DNA of 64,000 bases from Pezicula radicicola (Eukaryota; Ascomycota; Leotiomycetes; Helotiales; Dermateaceae): assembly GCA_003008705.1 (NCBI GenBank), contig PDUO01000036.1:257968-321967 (forward strand), given 5' to 3'. Positions 21,525 through 33,680 of this stretch are shown piece after piece. Position 1 is the stretch's first letter; each line of letters starts with the position of its first letter. The position numbers and the translations under genes are program-made. The notes under the pieces were generated by a model. The model was given only the letters and a program-made list of their open reading frames with translations. It did not search any database and was not told the origin of the DNA.

Positions 21525-23928
21525 AAATGATTTATCTAATTGAATATATAGCATTTACACAATGGTGCTAAAGCAGCAATCTGAGCAAAATAAGATGACG
21601 AAGAACGAGAAAATCTGCTGTTAATTCCACGTAGCCTCTTACCGTTCATTATTTCAGTATATATGATTAACAAGGAATCTGACTATGATTAAATAAGAGG
21701 TCTCGTAGAGGCAGCAGGCTTTACAAGCTAACTTAAGCTTCAAAAGATAACTATGGCTATATAAGTCTAGCCCGCTACTATTAGCAAGGGAGTTTGTTGA
21801 ATCACCTTAGACTCTTAGAGAGCTCATTATTGGCACAGGCAGGATAGGACATAGTCAACCATTACACTCGTGATTAAATCATGCAAGAGTTCAACGGTCG
21901 GAAACATAAGCCAATATTCTTCAATGTTATTAATAAGGTAGGCCAGCGACTTTACTAGGGTTACTTAATCCCATCTGTAGACTGCGGAATAGGTACACAG
22001 ACTCCTACCTACCTACAATTCAACACCATTAACTTCAACAATTGAGTTAACATAAAGTTCTCAATTACGCTTTTAACCCCACTAGCCGCATTCACCATAG
22101 CAAGCCCGGCGACAGTTGGTGACTTAAAAGCACGATTTAACTGTTCGATATATTATTACTCGTCTTCACACGCTTGTACAATAAGTTCCTCCCCAGTATA
22201 AGCTACCGTGCTACGTAGGGGCATGCTAAACCAGTTATTATCGTTTGATGTAAGTTTATATTATATTCTAGATTCTAGTGACATTTCTAGCAGTGTACTG
22301 ACTCAGACGGTAGCTTAAGTGTTGTGAAGTAAGTTCTATCATAACCTACATGACAGCTCTTTGTTGTGGTACTTTATTTGCTAATTGTATCGCGAAGTGA
22401 ATGGATAGGTGATCTAGATCTAGACCTACAGGGATGGTTTGAATGCTAGAGGCAACTCCTCGTCGTTGTATGGAGTTTAAGTTAAGCTCGGCCGACGAGA
22501 AGCGGGTTCCGATCGTTATTAGTTAGTCTACTTGAGTAGAACTTCATAATAAAATCATCTAACCCCTATGCCGCTACTCTACCTTTCCCCATTCCATGAC
22601 TACCCTTCTCCTTAACTGGATCACAGCCGCCTTGGAAGAATTATACATCAGTGAAGTTCATGCCTTTATTAGCGACCAGCCTACTCAAGCTAGAAACTAA
22701 GAATAATCGAACCCCTACACTTCCATCGTAACATCTGTTTCGCGACAGCGGTAGCAGCAGTGAAAACACTAGTATAGTTGAGACTTATAACTTCTGTGAT
22801 ATCCACAGGTGAATACTCGATAGTCGATACTTCATTATTTACTCCAGCTATAACAATCAACCTTCCATTGAGCTGCTATACCAGGCCTAGTTTCATTTAC
22901 ATTCCGGACGTCGCGAACATCGATGCGTTGGTAACGCAGTGGGCCACCAAACTCGAGATCTGCAAGCTTTTGGGTGGCAAGAAATTTGGCATCCGGCTCT
23001 ACTAATTGATCTAAGCAGTATACTAATACGATATAGCATCAGCTTAAGCATATAAATTAACGAATACGTCCACTACCTTTCCACTATCTTCTACGAGAGT
23101 CTTAGCCGGTAGAAGTCATAAGCCTATACCCCCTCCTATGACTGCAAAATACCTTATTCTAAAGGTCAAACTCTCAAAATCGCTAAAGATATCGTTTACG
23201 AGAACTGTAGGGAATTTTCAGATTTGAATTTAGTTTTTACCACCTGCTGTTGCCATGTTACAATTCATAGTGTGGTAACCTCACAACCAATTTTCCTGGT
23301 ACTTTATAAGGACAATGAGCACACAAGAGGTTTGAATGCTATAGAGTCATCATGTAAGGAGAGATATGCGAACCAGATTATGTGAATTACCACGTTACGT
23401 CATCGCCACGAAGGCATCCAATTAATCCCTTAAAAAGAGGCCTTGGGTAATCATGATAAAAGTACAGTGAGGTGATAGCACGAAGAACAGGCAGATACTG
23501 TAAGTAGTGATGAATGGATATAGTTAATATTAGGAGTGCAGAGGTTAAACTTATAAAGAGCGCGCTAGCCCGAAGCGGGCGACACCAAACCTGGGAGGCT
23601 CAACACCACGACCTCGATTACATCAAGTAATGTATGTAGCACGATTCAGAAAGGAATAATAAGATAATACAATTCATGAACTCAATAGTACAGTACAAGT
23701 CAATCAAACTGTAACACAAAATCAAATCAAAACAAAACAAAACAAAACAAACGTTTTCATCCTAAACTAATCGTACAAAAAACCTAGCCTACTACACGCT
23801 CCGTAAAACGCCACATATATTGCCGGGTATCTATTGTACGAAACATTCAGTTCATAAAATGCAATCCACAAAATTCAAACCAGGAACTCAGCTCCAGCAA
23901 AACACACGCTGGATTACCTCCACATGAA
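21525..23928. other. Gene-free stretch of 2.4 kb
   Basis: No supported gene. A 75-codon plus-strand frame at 22778-23005 has a somewhat protein-like end (IPDVANIDALVTQWATKLEI) but no start, splice or homology evidence. The 3' flanks of the two convergent genes lie here. A simple AACAA-type repeat (CAAAACAAAACAAAACAAAC) occurs near 23730-23750. Confidence 0.45.
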
Positions 23929-26068
23929 CTAATGCTTCGCACTACTCCGCCTAAATATTAATTTGGAAGTCTTAATCGAAAGCCAACTATCCTTCCTACA
24001 TCTCCCCGAAGCTTGATCAGCCTCACTCTTACTCCTCTCTCGTTCCCTTTCTCTCATTGTATCGGATCTATTACAGGTTTGGGAGGTACGGCGATTTATA
24101 AACTTCCGTATCTCATCCGATGTGTCCTTCAGCGAGTATTGGGTAAGGTCCGCCCCATTGTTAAGAAGAACTTCGACGACAAAGTATTTTCTACGTTGAA
24201 TCGCGTAGTAAGCTGGCGTCATCTTAGCAATATCTCTTGCTTCTAGATAAGCACCTTGATTAATCAACATCTTGGCCAAGGATTCGAGATTGTCCATCTT
24301 GGCACAGTAGTGCAGTGGTGTTCGTTCGCTTTTATCACCGGCATTGAGGTCTGGCTTTTTAACCATAGGGACTTTATCGTCGGAGTGTAGCTGCAAAAGA
24401 AACAAGATAGAGTTGCGTGCTGCTTTGTTGATCGCAACATGGAGTGCCGTCCGCTCATCCTTATCCCTCGCCCGTACATCTGCACCTGCTGAAATAAGCT
24501 CCTTCATTATCTCCACTTTATCCAACAAGGCGGCGAGTATGAAAGGTGTCATTCCCATGGAATCTTTAGCTTCAATATTTGCTCCTTTAGAGATGAGCAG
24601 TTTCATTGTCTTCGTTTTACCTAGCTTGACGGCGAGGAGGAGTGGCGTCATGCCTCTGGATTTCTTATTCCTATCAAAACATTCTCTTTCGCGATATTCA
24701 AGATCTGGCCGTATGTCGGAGTCGATAAACATGTTTAGCCATTCAATGTCCTCCATACCATCTTTGCTGACAGCTCGAAGAAGTTGACGGGAGGCTGTTT
24801 CGCTAGGGAGCAGGGCTTCTGAATTCAATATCGAAGAGACCTCGGTAGATTCAAGTTGTGATGATTGAGATGGTGAAGTTGTTTGTGAAATGTGCGATAT
24901 GCGACTTGATGTTGGGGACAGCGAGAGGGGAATCTCTGTTGGACCTACTGGTGGGGATGATCGTCTTCGTGGGCGTTCATTTGGATGGTTGATGGTAAGA
25001 GGTGACGGAGGCGATTCCTCACGCGACCATCGCCTCTCGATATGTTGCTCCCTAGTAACCAACATTGCCTTGGTGCCATTCTCGTTCGTATCTTCTGGCA
25101 ATATGTACTTCTCAGGGTCCACCCACATAGGATCAGTCAAGTCCGGCCTAATTTTCGGATTGAATGTTTCTGGTGTTTCGGAAATTCTTTTGTCGCCCGC
25201 GTTCCTCTGATTGAGCCATGCGCCAAATATCCGCATAAATAGCTGATGAAGCTGTCGAGAATCGTCTTCGGTAAAGCCATTAATATCTACGTCTGAGGAT
25301 GCAGCCTGCAGATCTACAAGGGTGGCTTCTGTATCGCGTCGGAGGACTGCATTGCCAACATCCACAGTGCTTTCATTATGACTGAGCCGATCGGGGGACA
25401 ACGCAAGCAACTCAAGCATAGCGCGCATCTCCTGGTTCGAGGTATGTATGGCATTCAGCTTCTCGCTCATTAGTGTACGTGTCGCATCCAGGTTACGGCT
25501 AGAGTAACATTAGCCTTGTGGAATCTCAACAGCTTATCGCACGACGTACCCATTAAGCACGCTCAATAAAAGTTGCAAGGAAAACTCGTGGCCTTCGATA
25601 GATTTCTCGATCCTCGCAAAGGTTGGAGTCGCAACTTGCATTTGCCAAGTCCGCCAGACCAGATCCATTCGAAATCTACCCGTCTTCTTCTCGTCGGAGA
25701 GCTTGGACAACTCTTTCACAAACTCATCCAAATCATCTTTGCATCGCAATGTGACGCTCCTAACAGTCCTCCTAACGTTTTCCTCCCCTTCGTCAATGGG
25801 ATTACCTTTTCCTTCGTGTGGTTTATATGCTGCTTGCACATGCTGAATGATGACAGCAAGAGTTTCCGCTTTGTGCTCCAGCTTTTGCACATTTTCCCTC
25901 TGAGCCTTTAGGTTGTTGATGAGTTCTCGAAGTTTGACTGAAAGAGTCCATACCGCCGAGACGATAGTTAGGCCGCTCGCTGTTGCAAATCGTCAGTATT
26001 GTACTGGTCCATGTTGTGAATAGGGCCGACCCATTGCTATTGTGGGGAAACCTACCGACAGGATCCAT
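23929..26068 (-). CDS. Ankyrin-repeat protein with fungal helical N-terminal domain
   Basis: Exons 26068-26056, 25979-25550 and 25498-23929 give 670 residues. The first exon is only 13 nt (MDPV) and the joined start MDPVASGLTIVSAVWTLSVK matches the usual opening of the fungal N-terminal helical domain found on STAND and other signalling proteins; the helical part continues to about residue 150. Residues 230-420 are Ser/Pro-rich and probably disordered. Ankyrin repeats at about 430-600 include GMTPLLLAVKLGKTKTMKLL, MTPFILAALLDKVEIMKELI and RTPLHYCAKMDNLESLAKML. The C-terminus is basic with an Arg/Glu run. No NACHT or NB-ARC ATPase lies between, unlike classical NLR-like proteins. A role in non-self recognition or cell death is possible for this N-terminal type but is inference. 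Confidence 0.85.
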
Positions 26069-27030
26069 GCTTGCCCATGGCTGGCCCTCATGGACCTACT
26101 CTCTCAATAATGAAGAAGTACTCTCCTCAGCGAATGTGACTCTAGTAAGGCTGCGATAGCTTCAAGCTCGTCGCATTCAAATGAGACGATAAGCGCTACC
26201 GTATCAGTATCACAAGAGAAACAAACAAAATATTTTCGAGGCGGAAGAACCAAGAGATGGCGATGACGAACAACGCTGATCTACCTACTATCTGGCTTCT
26301 GACTGCTGGCTGTTGGCTGCTGGCTTTTGCCCTACAGAAGACCCACTAAAAAGGCGAGAGTGTCGTCAGACTACTGTCAGAGATTATGGGCATGTACAGC
26401 ATGATATATCCGCTACATAAAAGAGGCACTGCTTGGGGACCCCAGGCGCTCTGCCGGGGCGGAGTGAAATCCATTCAATCCCGTGTGAGGCTAGTTGTAA
26501 GATTACCTTGGGGGGCGGAGAAGACGGGGAAAACAGGCATGGATCTTCGCCCAATTTCATGGGATGTGTCATGTGGAACCGATTTCCACGGAACGAGGCG
26601 TCCAATCGCTGGCAACGCCGTCGCTTCGGGTAGCACCGTCCAAAAGCGCAGCTCTTCCGGGATATATCCCACGTGTAACATACTGTCGTGTTCACTTACA
26701 ACTACAGAGTTATGAGTTCGAGATTACTGACCTTGAAGGACTGTTTTTATCCCATGAAACCCTCGAAATAAACGTGCTAGTGTGTACACATTCTTGAGCA
26801 GCCTGGATTGTTTTATTTTAGCTACTATCATGGCAGGTCATTGAGGAGCCGAGGCAATCGTGGACAGCTACGTAGTATGACTGCTCGGACAACTGGTTTT
26901 TATAGTTCTGCCTACGCTTCCGAGTTGGCGCTGGTCACAAATAACACGTGTGCACATAGCTTTAAGCCCCATAACGTTTTTTGCATTGTTTGCCAAAAGT
27001 TAATATGAGTCAGTGAAAAAAAGAGAAACA
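26069..27030. other. Intergenic, GC-richer patch
   Basis: Upstream region of the ankyrin gene and 3' flank of the transporter. A GC-richer block at 26420-26660 gives several overlapping frames on both strands (66-109 codons), which is typical of chance opening, and none has domain support. Confidence 0.45.
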
Positions 27031-29245
27031 TCAAGTCGATATCACGGGTGTGCAGGCGTCATTCTCCGTCGACCGTGCTTCTGCTCTGCGATCCCGGATC
27101 CTCGAGTACCTGTATAGAGGCGGTAAATCGTCCATATTCTCCAACTTGCGTCGGCGAACGTAGCGATTAAAGTACCATGGAAGCACCTCTCTTATCTGAT
27201 ACTGCACATGTCGTCTAGTAGTAACGCCGAAGACATAGCTCATCTCCTCCATGGTCGCTATTTGGCGTTCTGTGCCAGGTACGAATAGCCAAACAAACAC
27301 GAGGGCTATTGCATCCAAACCCCTACGGCGTATTAGAAAGTGTACTAAAGGCATTGAAGTATGATTCGTGGAATTAGGGTACGTACGCAAAAAGGCAGAA
27401 CAATCTTACTGGATTTAAAGCGATACTTAACTGCGGTACTGTTAAATCCAATAGCGCAGCACCCATAAAGTTCACCGACGAAGCCCAAGCCATCCCAACT
27501 TCTGCATACAGTCAGAGATTCAGTAACGAGCAATTATAGATGACAGCACACGTACCTCTGAGCACCTGAGGGAACACTTCAGAGCTGTACAGAAAGGGAA
27601 CAACGCCCGCTCCAGGACTATATGCAGCGGTAAAGAGAATGAGGAATGTTGCAACAACACCTAGTTGGGCACGTTTGCCATTAACATCAAAAGCAAAGCC
27701 CGTAGCTAGTAACAATGGTGCCATGGCGGCTAGCGACAACATCAGGAGAAATCTTCGACCTTTTCGATCAATGAAAAAATACGCAATGGGAGAGAACCTG
27801 GTAGGCAGTTAGCTGAGAGATTGACATTTATAAGAGCAAAAAGAGTGATTATCATACACGAAATTTGCAGCTCCAAAGCCAAAAAAAAGCCATAGACTGC
27901 TCGACTCGGAGAATCCCGCGCTGCTAAATATTGTAGCAGCAAGAAATGAAAATATGTTAATACCGCTAAATTGCTGCGAAGTCATAACAATAAAAGACGC
28001 AAATGCAGATCTCCGGGCTCGAGGAATTGTAAAAAGCTGGATAATCCGTCGCCCATAACCAAAGACACTGATCTCACGTTTGTATAATTCAGGATCCATG
28101 CGAGGGATTTCGTTTCCCAACTCGATAGCTTCATCAGCTTTTCGTCGGAATAGAATCGTTTCTACATCTAGTTGGGCGCGTATGAGAATGAGGTCCCTTG
28201 CGGCTAATAGAGGATTCTCCCGTAGCCGTAGGATAACCTTGTAAGCTTCAGCATAACGCTGCTTCTTCGCCAGCCATCGGGGAGACTCCGACCCCACGAA
28301 TACCAAGACAAGAAGCACGGCTGCCGGTACAAAAGAACTAGATATTTGAAATCGCCAACTTTCAGATGCAATGAGGTTCACTGCCGCACATATCGCGATC
28401 CCTAAAGATGTGCCAGTTTGCCATGAGGTTAAAATTTGGCCTACTACAGTCAGTAAGGTATAATCAATAAAACGAAATCAGGCTTAGGAACCTCTTAACC
28501 TTGCTGGAGAGACCTCGCTCTCGTAGACTGGCACTACAGAAGATTTGGCACCCATTCCGACGCCAAGTAGAAAACGACAAGCAAATAAAGCCCTCCAACT
28601 ATGTGTGAATGCGGAGCCTATAGAGGCGGCTAGTGTCACTGCAGCCGCCACGAAGAGTGCTCCACGCCTACCAACAAATATCTCGGTCAAGGGATCGCAC
28701 AGAAATGCGCCAACAACACTAGCCGCAAAGTAAACAATAGAATTCACTGCTCCGAACTTCCAGGTATCCCCCGTGATTGTGGACTCTTGTCTCGTATGTG
28801 TAGGGTCGTTCGAATCAATATTCAAATTGAATTCTTTGGGCCAGTGTTGATTTGCGCCAACAATAGCAGCTTGAACCCAGCCTTGAGTAACGGCAGCAAC
28901 TGTGCAAGTTAGAAGTATCACCCTCAACTCTTTACTCTCCTCCCAGAACCGTGTTTCTTTCTCCCTCGCAAGAGCTGCTGTCTCTACTTCAGTCAGACTT
29001 TCCTCTGCCACAAATACCTCTTCTCCTACTCTTGCAAGACGTCCGCCGCGGAGTAATATCTCCAAATCTACCACATCTTCGAGTCCGTAGGTTCTATGGA
29101 AATCCCTGATATCCTCGTCAAGCTCATCCTCTTCGATACGCTGCAGTGGGTTCTCAATGATCCCAAGGTCATTGTTCTCCAGCAATCGTTGGAAAGGAAG
29201 CTTCGAGTCTCGGTTCTGCTGGGTTTGGTGCGCCTGGTTACTCAT
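27031..29245 (-). CDS. MFS sugar/polyol-type transporter, five exons
   Basis: Exons 29245-28492, 28443-27858, 27797-27556, 27501-27387 and 27322-27031 give 662 residues with matching phases. A long acidic cytosolic N-terminus (about 105 residues) precedes the first membrane segment. Sugar-porter signatures are present: GRRGALFVAAAVTLAAS, RFLLGVGMGAKSSVVPVYES with EVSPARLRG, GSESPRWLAKK, IDRKGRRFLLM and PGTERQIATMEEMSYVFGV. The family moves hexoses, polyols or related solutes by proton symport through the plasma membrane. The long N-terminus and the QGWVQAAIVGANQHWP segment recall the fungal inositol/polyol-like branch, but the substrate cannot be fixed from sequence. It is separate from the glycan block. 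Confidence 0.9.
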
Positions 29246-30779
29246 GATGGGGATCGGTCAGGTTCATCTGTCAAACCAGAGGTGTATTCCTGGAGATAGC
29301 AATTGCAAGCAGGCATCAGTCTCTTGTCGTCGCAGAGTGAGACGAAGGAGACGACGACAGTTGCTACATGAGTGGGAAGGCCAGCCTTGGGAAATCATGG
29401 TGAAGTGTAGGATGTTTTGAAGTAGCTAGGCTTCCACAAGAAAGAACTGGTAGGAGCTCCCAGCCTTGCGCACCTGGGACGAACTCCCAATTTCTACTAG
29501 TGGTGTGGCTTACTTCGCCCGAAACCTTGCGGGGAGTTGCAGGCGCCTTTTCACCCTTCAAATCTGACCAAACAACATCTTGAGCCAACGAGAAGCATAG
29601 CCAGATGCAGCCTTGCGGCGCATTTGTCTGTTCTGTCAACTACCTCCTGTGTCAGCTGAATATTATTTGGGCAACCATTCTTGGCTGCTAATTACGACGC
29701 CAAGCATGCGGATTGACGTGATCCATCGCCGATCACAAGACGCAGAGAAATGTTCCAAGGTCAGTGGCGCAGAATCAACTTACCGTCACAACTCACCTGA
29801 CACAAGGTTTCGCTTCTTAGGAGCACAGTAACACAGTTACAATGGTCCCTTCAGTCGCAATTGCTGTTTGGATACGGTACGGACGAGAGGTACTGCGGGT
29901 AGTTGGCTACGACGTAAGGCTTATGACGGTTGCAGCTATTAGTTATATAAAGGTTTAGAAGAATATATGCGAGCAGATCGTGCCCAATTCCAGATTCTTT
30001 CAGCTCGAGATGTCATTGTAATGAATGTCGAGAAATGCAGTTGATGTTGGTGAGGCAGATTGCTTGCGACCGTCTTGGCGTGCACGAGCCTTCCAAGCCT
30101 CCCAGCTTCGGCCCTCGTCCCCCCGTTTACATGATCCCATACCAGTAGTAAATTGATATCAACTTACGGGAAGATTAGCCTAGGGTACATCTATTAGAAA
30201 CATATCTGTTTGCTTGTGTGGGTTTTCATCGACTACCGGTATTATAGCAGTAGTAAAGCTACCTGCACAGTATACGACTGGAATAGATTTCAGTTTCTTA
30301 GGGTGAGCTCTAGTCCTACAAGGTCCTAGAACTGAAAAATGTTTTCATTGGCCTTGGAAATCTACGAATTATGGTAGGAAAGAAAACTTTACTGGAAGTT
30401 GATTCTTTGGATCATAGGTCACTGATCGAGCACGGAGTTACTCACAGGTAAATCAAACTCATAGTCCGATTCCTTCTTAATACCTTAAGACACTGTGAAC
30501 TTTAACAAAGCTACATAAATCCACGTGTCCATTGAGCTGGTAAACTTATCTTATATGTAGCTTAGAACGTTGGGGAATAGGGAGCCGAAGAGCGTCACTT
30601 TATCCAAGCTATGCTTTTGACTTAGCTGGTTATCTTTGAAGATTTATAAGTAGTGATTTCTTACCTATAAGGTACCCAATTCATAGCTATTATTCATTAC
30701 TTTTAGACCTTCTTACAATAATAAATCCATTTTTATCTTGAAATCTATGTACCATATGTAAGAAACCTCCTTCCTTGGC
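29246..30779. other. Intergenic, no supported gene
   Basis: Promoter region of the transporter followed by AT-rich DNA. Short frames at 29364-29831 on both strands overlap each other and have no protein features. Confidence 0.5.
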
Positions 30780-32035
30780 TCAATACTGGTGGTATTCTTG
30801 AGCAAAGTCCCTTGCGAGCCAAAAGTTGCCAGTCTCATTAACCCAGTCCAATCTCGGATCACCCTCCATAAAACGGTCCGCTCCAAATAATATCCTATGA
30901 TTTAAAATGACAGGACGACATTGTTTCCGACACAATTTACAGTAACAATCCAGTAAAATATCCGCTGTCGTTCCGCAGTTACAAGTGTGGTCCTAATCAG
31001 CCCATGGTTAGCAGCTATGTTGTTGTGATGGGTATTCTGTAATAACTTACATAGAGCAGGACTTCACGAAGCTCCGGCATTGTCGATCCAGCTTGGGAAA
31101 AAGGTTTGAGCACCCTAACCTCCTTCCAATTTAATCTCGTGATAGACTTGAATACGTACTGCGCACATTCCTGGCAATGCGTCACCTCGCGCGCTCCATA
31201 CCCACTACGGATTGTCTCCATACAAGTACAAGTGCTATTGGATACCTAGAGTCCATCATCGCAAGCAGGTGAACCGCAGCGCCAAATGATACGTCTGGTC
31301 ATCAGGCTGTAGCGTGCGTGGGGCTTTTTACCGGTCGTCGCGTAACTTTCTGTGTTTTGCGTGGTTATGAACCGTTGATAAATATCCTCTCCGCAGTCCT
31401 GAGAGTTGTCAGTGACCAGTAGGACGAATGCGTATATGAATAGGAAAAGTTTCAATTGAGGGGTCTGGGTAAATTTGAAAACTTACCTCGCATATTTGGC
31501 TATTGCAAGAAAGGCAACGTGTGTAAGTCCTGCCATCTTGCGGAAGACAATTACAGTCTATTGTAAGCGAACGGAAATGGCTCATCTTCTCCTCGTTGTA
31601 GGATACTCGAATCTGTTTCAAGATCCAAAGAAACGTGCCTGACTCTACCCTCCTAGCGATTGTACACAAGGGATCGTAAAGGCAATCCAAATGAGTGTAC
31701 GCTGGAATCACCATCGACGATGAATCCGACTCAACAGATGGTGCTTTCTTTCCGACTGGACAACCAAATTCATCCTGGAAGTCAAAGACGCTGCTGCCAG
31801 CGTCGCTCGTACTGTCACTCGTGCTATCACTTGTCTTCGAGGACTCTTCAGGCTCGAGCTCGGGCTTGGACTCGGGTTTGTGAGTCTGAATGATTTGCAA
31901 TAGGCGTTCCGTTTCTGTATGGTAGGAGGCTCTGTCCGTCCATCGAGGGCGTATGTCGATACTTTGGTCCAGACACGAATGAATGCCGGCGATGAATAGC
32001 TTGCTGCTTCTGAGAGTTTCTTTGACTGAAGCCAT
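30780..32035 (-). pseudogene. Cysteine-rich tandem family, copy A, interrupted by TAG
   Basis: Exons 32035-31487, 31398-31051 and 30992-30780 join in phase 0 and would encode 369 residues, but codon 234 is TAG (31248-31246). Sequence after the stop is still clearly family-like, so the gene is either a recent pseudogene or makes a 233-residue truncated form. Order of parts: acidic Ser-rich N-terminal half with an STSDSTSD run; DCNCLPQDGRTYTRCLSCNS near 162-181; DCGEDIYQRF opening exon 2; WRCGSPAC just before the stop; STCTCMETIRSG then THCQECAQ after it; and HTCNCGTTADIL with CYCKLCRKQCRPVI in exon 3. These paired Cys motifs look like zinc ribbons spread over three exons. Copies B, D and C follow to the right on the same strand. 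Confidence 0.7.
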
Positions 32036-33680
32036 CGTGATTGAGCACGGCAGAACTGGGGAACCTGGGTTATGGAAGGGAAATAATAGTTAAGCTCGCG
32101 GTGCTCCACTGGGGACGATTTCGTTTGCGCTTAATTCTGAAAAGGAATATCGTGCTGTTAGAAGGAGAAGTGGGTGTCTAAGAAGAAACCTGGAATTGCA
32201 GATCGATAAATGATGGTGGGTTTCTGCACGGTGCGGAGGGGTATGGAAGAGGAAGTAAATAAATGCCTGGCGAGACTGCGAGGAGATAGGGGAACGTATA
32301 AACGCATGTTGGCTTTGAGTGAATCCAGGAAGAAAAAATGAAGACGCCTCGTTCATGAGACTTCACCCCCCTTTTTAATAATTTTTGGTGAATGAACCCA
32401 TGTCGAATTACTTGTCATGGAGGAGCACACTCTACCCTCAATAGCTTTTGACCTCGTCTCATTAGATTGGAGAGAGTAGACAACCACTGCGAAGTCTAGA
32501 ATGATTTCTTTTGGGTTTTTAATATACTTTAGAGGCTACATAGGGCTATTTACTACGCCAAATTGTAATCATGAACAGCCGGCCTGTCATGTTTGACTTA
32601 AAGAGTTATATCTAGTATCACCACAAGCTACATAGACCTCGAAGTACTAATATTATTGACGAATAATTATTTAGAAGCTTTCCTATTTCAAGCTATACAT
32701 AATTACTTCTAGAAATATCCAGTCTTTCAGGACTTACTCAACTTAAGCGCTAGTTATTTTATATTATCGATAACGCCAAAGGAAAAGATATAGGTCTATA
32801 CCCGTATGTTGCTATTACATAGACACTCCAACATACAGCTGCAAGTTAACTTAAACGCAGTATACTGCATGGCAACGGGAATGATAGAAGATCTATGTAA
32901 GGCAAACTCAGTTAAGTCGACGCTGTGTGCGAAAGAGTTGGGTTTCAAATTAAGCTTAGAAAGATTTGCGACTGTTCCGAATCCTCCGTAACATCAATCA
33001 ACTGAGCTCGCTCTTTTAGAATATTACTATTAATCCGTCGAGAATTGTCTCATAGCTTCTCGGCCCAATTTATTATGCTCGACGTAGATAAGTGTATATT
33101 TTGAGGCATCTGAAATCCAAAGTTTGCCTGTCTCAAAAAGCTAATGTGTAGCAACTTGACTCTTATATACTACTTTAGTATCTACGTCAAAGGGGACTTA
33201 CCTAAGACTTTGCGATTTGTTTGAAACTGTATGAATATCTACCTGAATTAAAACTCAAAGCTAGGTTATAATTGGAAGTATGTATGTTTAGTTGAACAAG
33301 TTGATAATTCGATTTGGCAATAGTTGATTTGTTACAAATTATCAAACCGTTATTGAAGTGGTTAAGTTGGTATGATGAGTTAATTGATTGGATTGATCAG
33401 TGAAATACCTATAACATGACCTGTTGATCAAAAGAATCCCAACGTGAAAGACATGTGGTTTGTGCCGACGACCTCATGAAACCCTCGAGCTCATAAGTCC
33501 CTTGCTGGATTGTGCCAATTACTGAATTCTAGGTGAGCTACTCAGCCTAAATTATGCTTTTGAAGTTGAGACTCAGGTTACTTTTTGTGAAGTTATGAAT
33601 ACTAGAATATATTGAGAAGTTCGTCGGTACAATAGTCAGTTTTGCCATTTTTATATTCCTCCTCGTCATTCTGCTCTCAG
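32036..33680. other. Intergenic between family copies A and B
   Basis: AT-rich DNA with no supported gene. The frames at 32090-32366 lie in the 5' flank of copy A. A stretch at 33300-33410 is rich in TTGAT/ATTGATT words. Confidence 0.45.

Noticed and set aside
22778..23005. 75-codon frame with a protein-like C-terminus
   Set aside because: No start context, no exon partner and no motif; kept only as a remark.
26384..26797. Cluster of overlapping frames on both strands
   Set aside because: Several mutually overlapping frames in a GC-richer intergenic block with no protein features.
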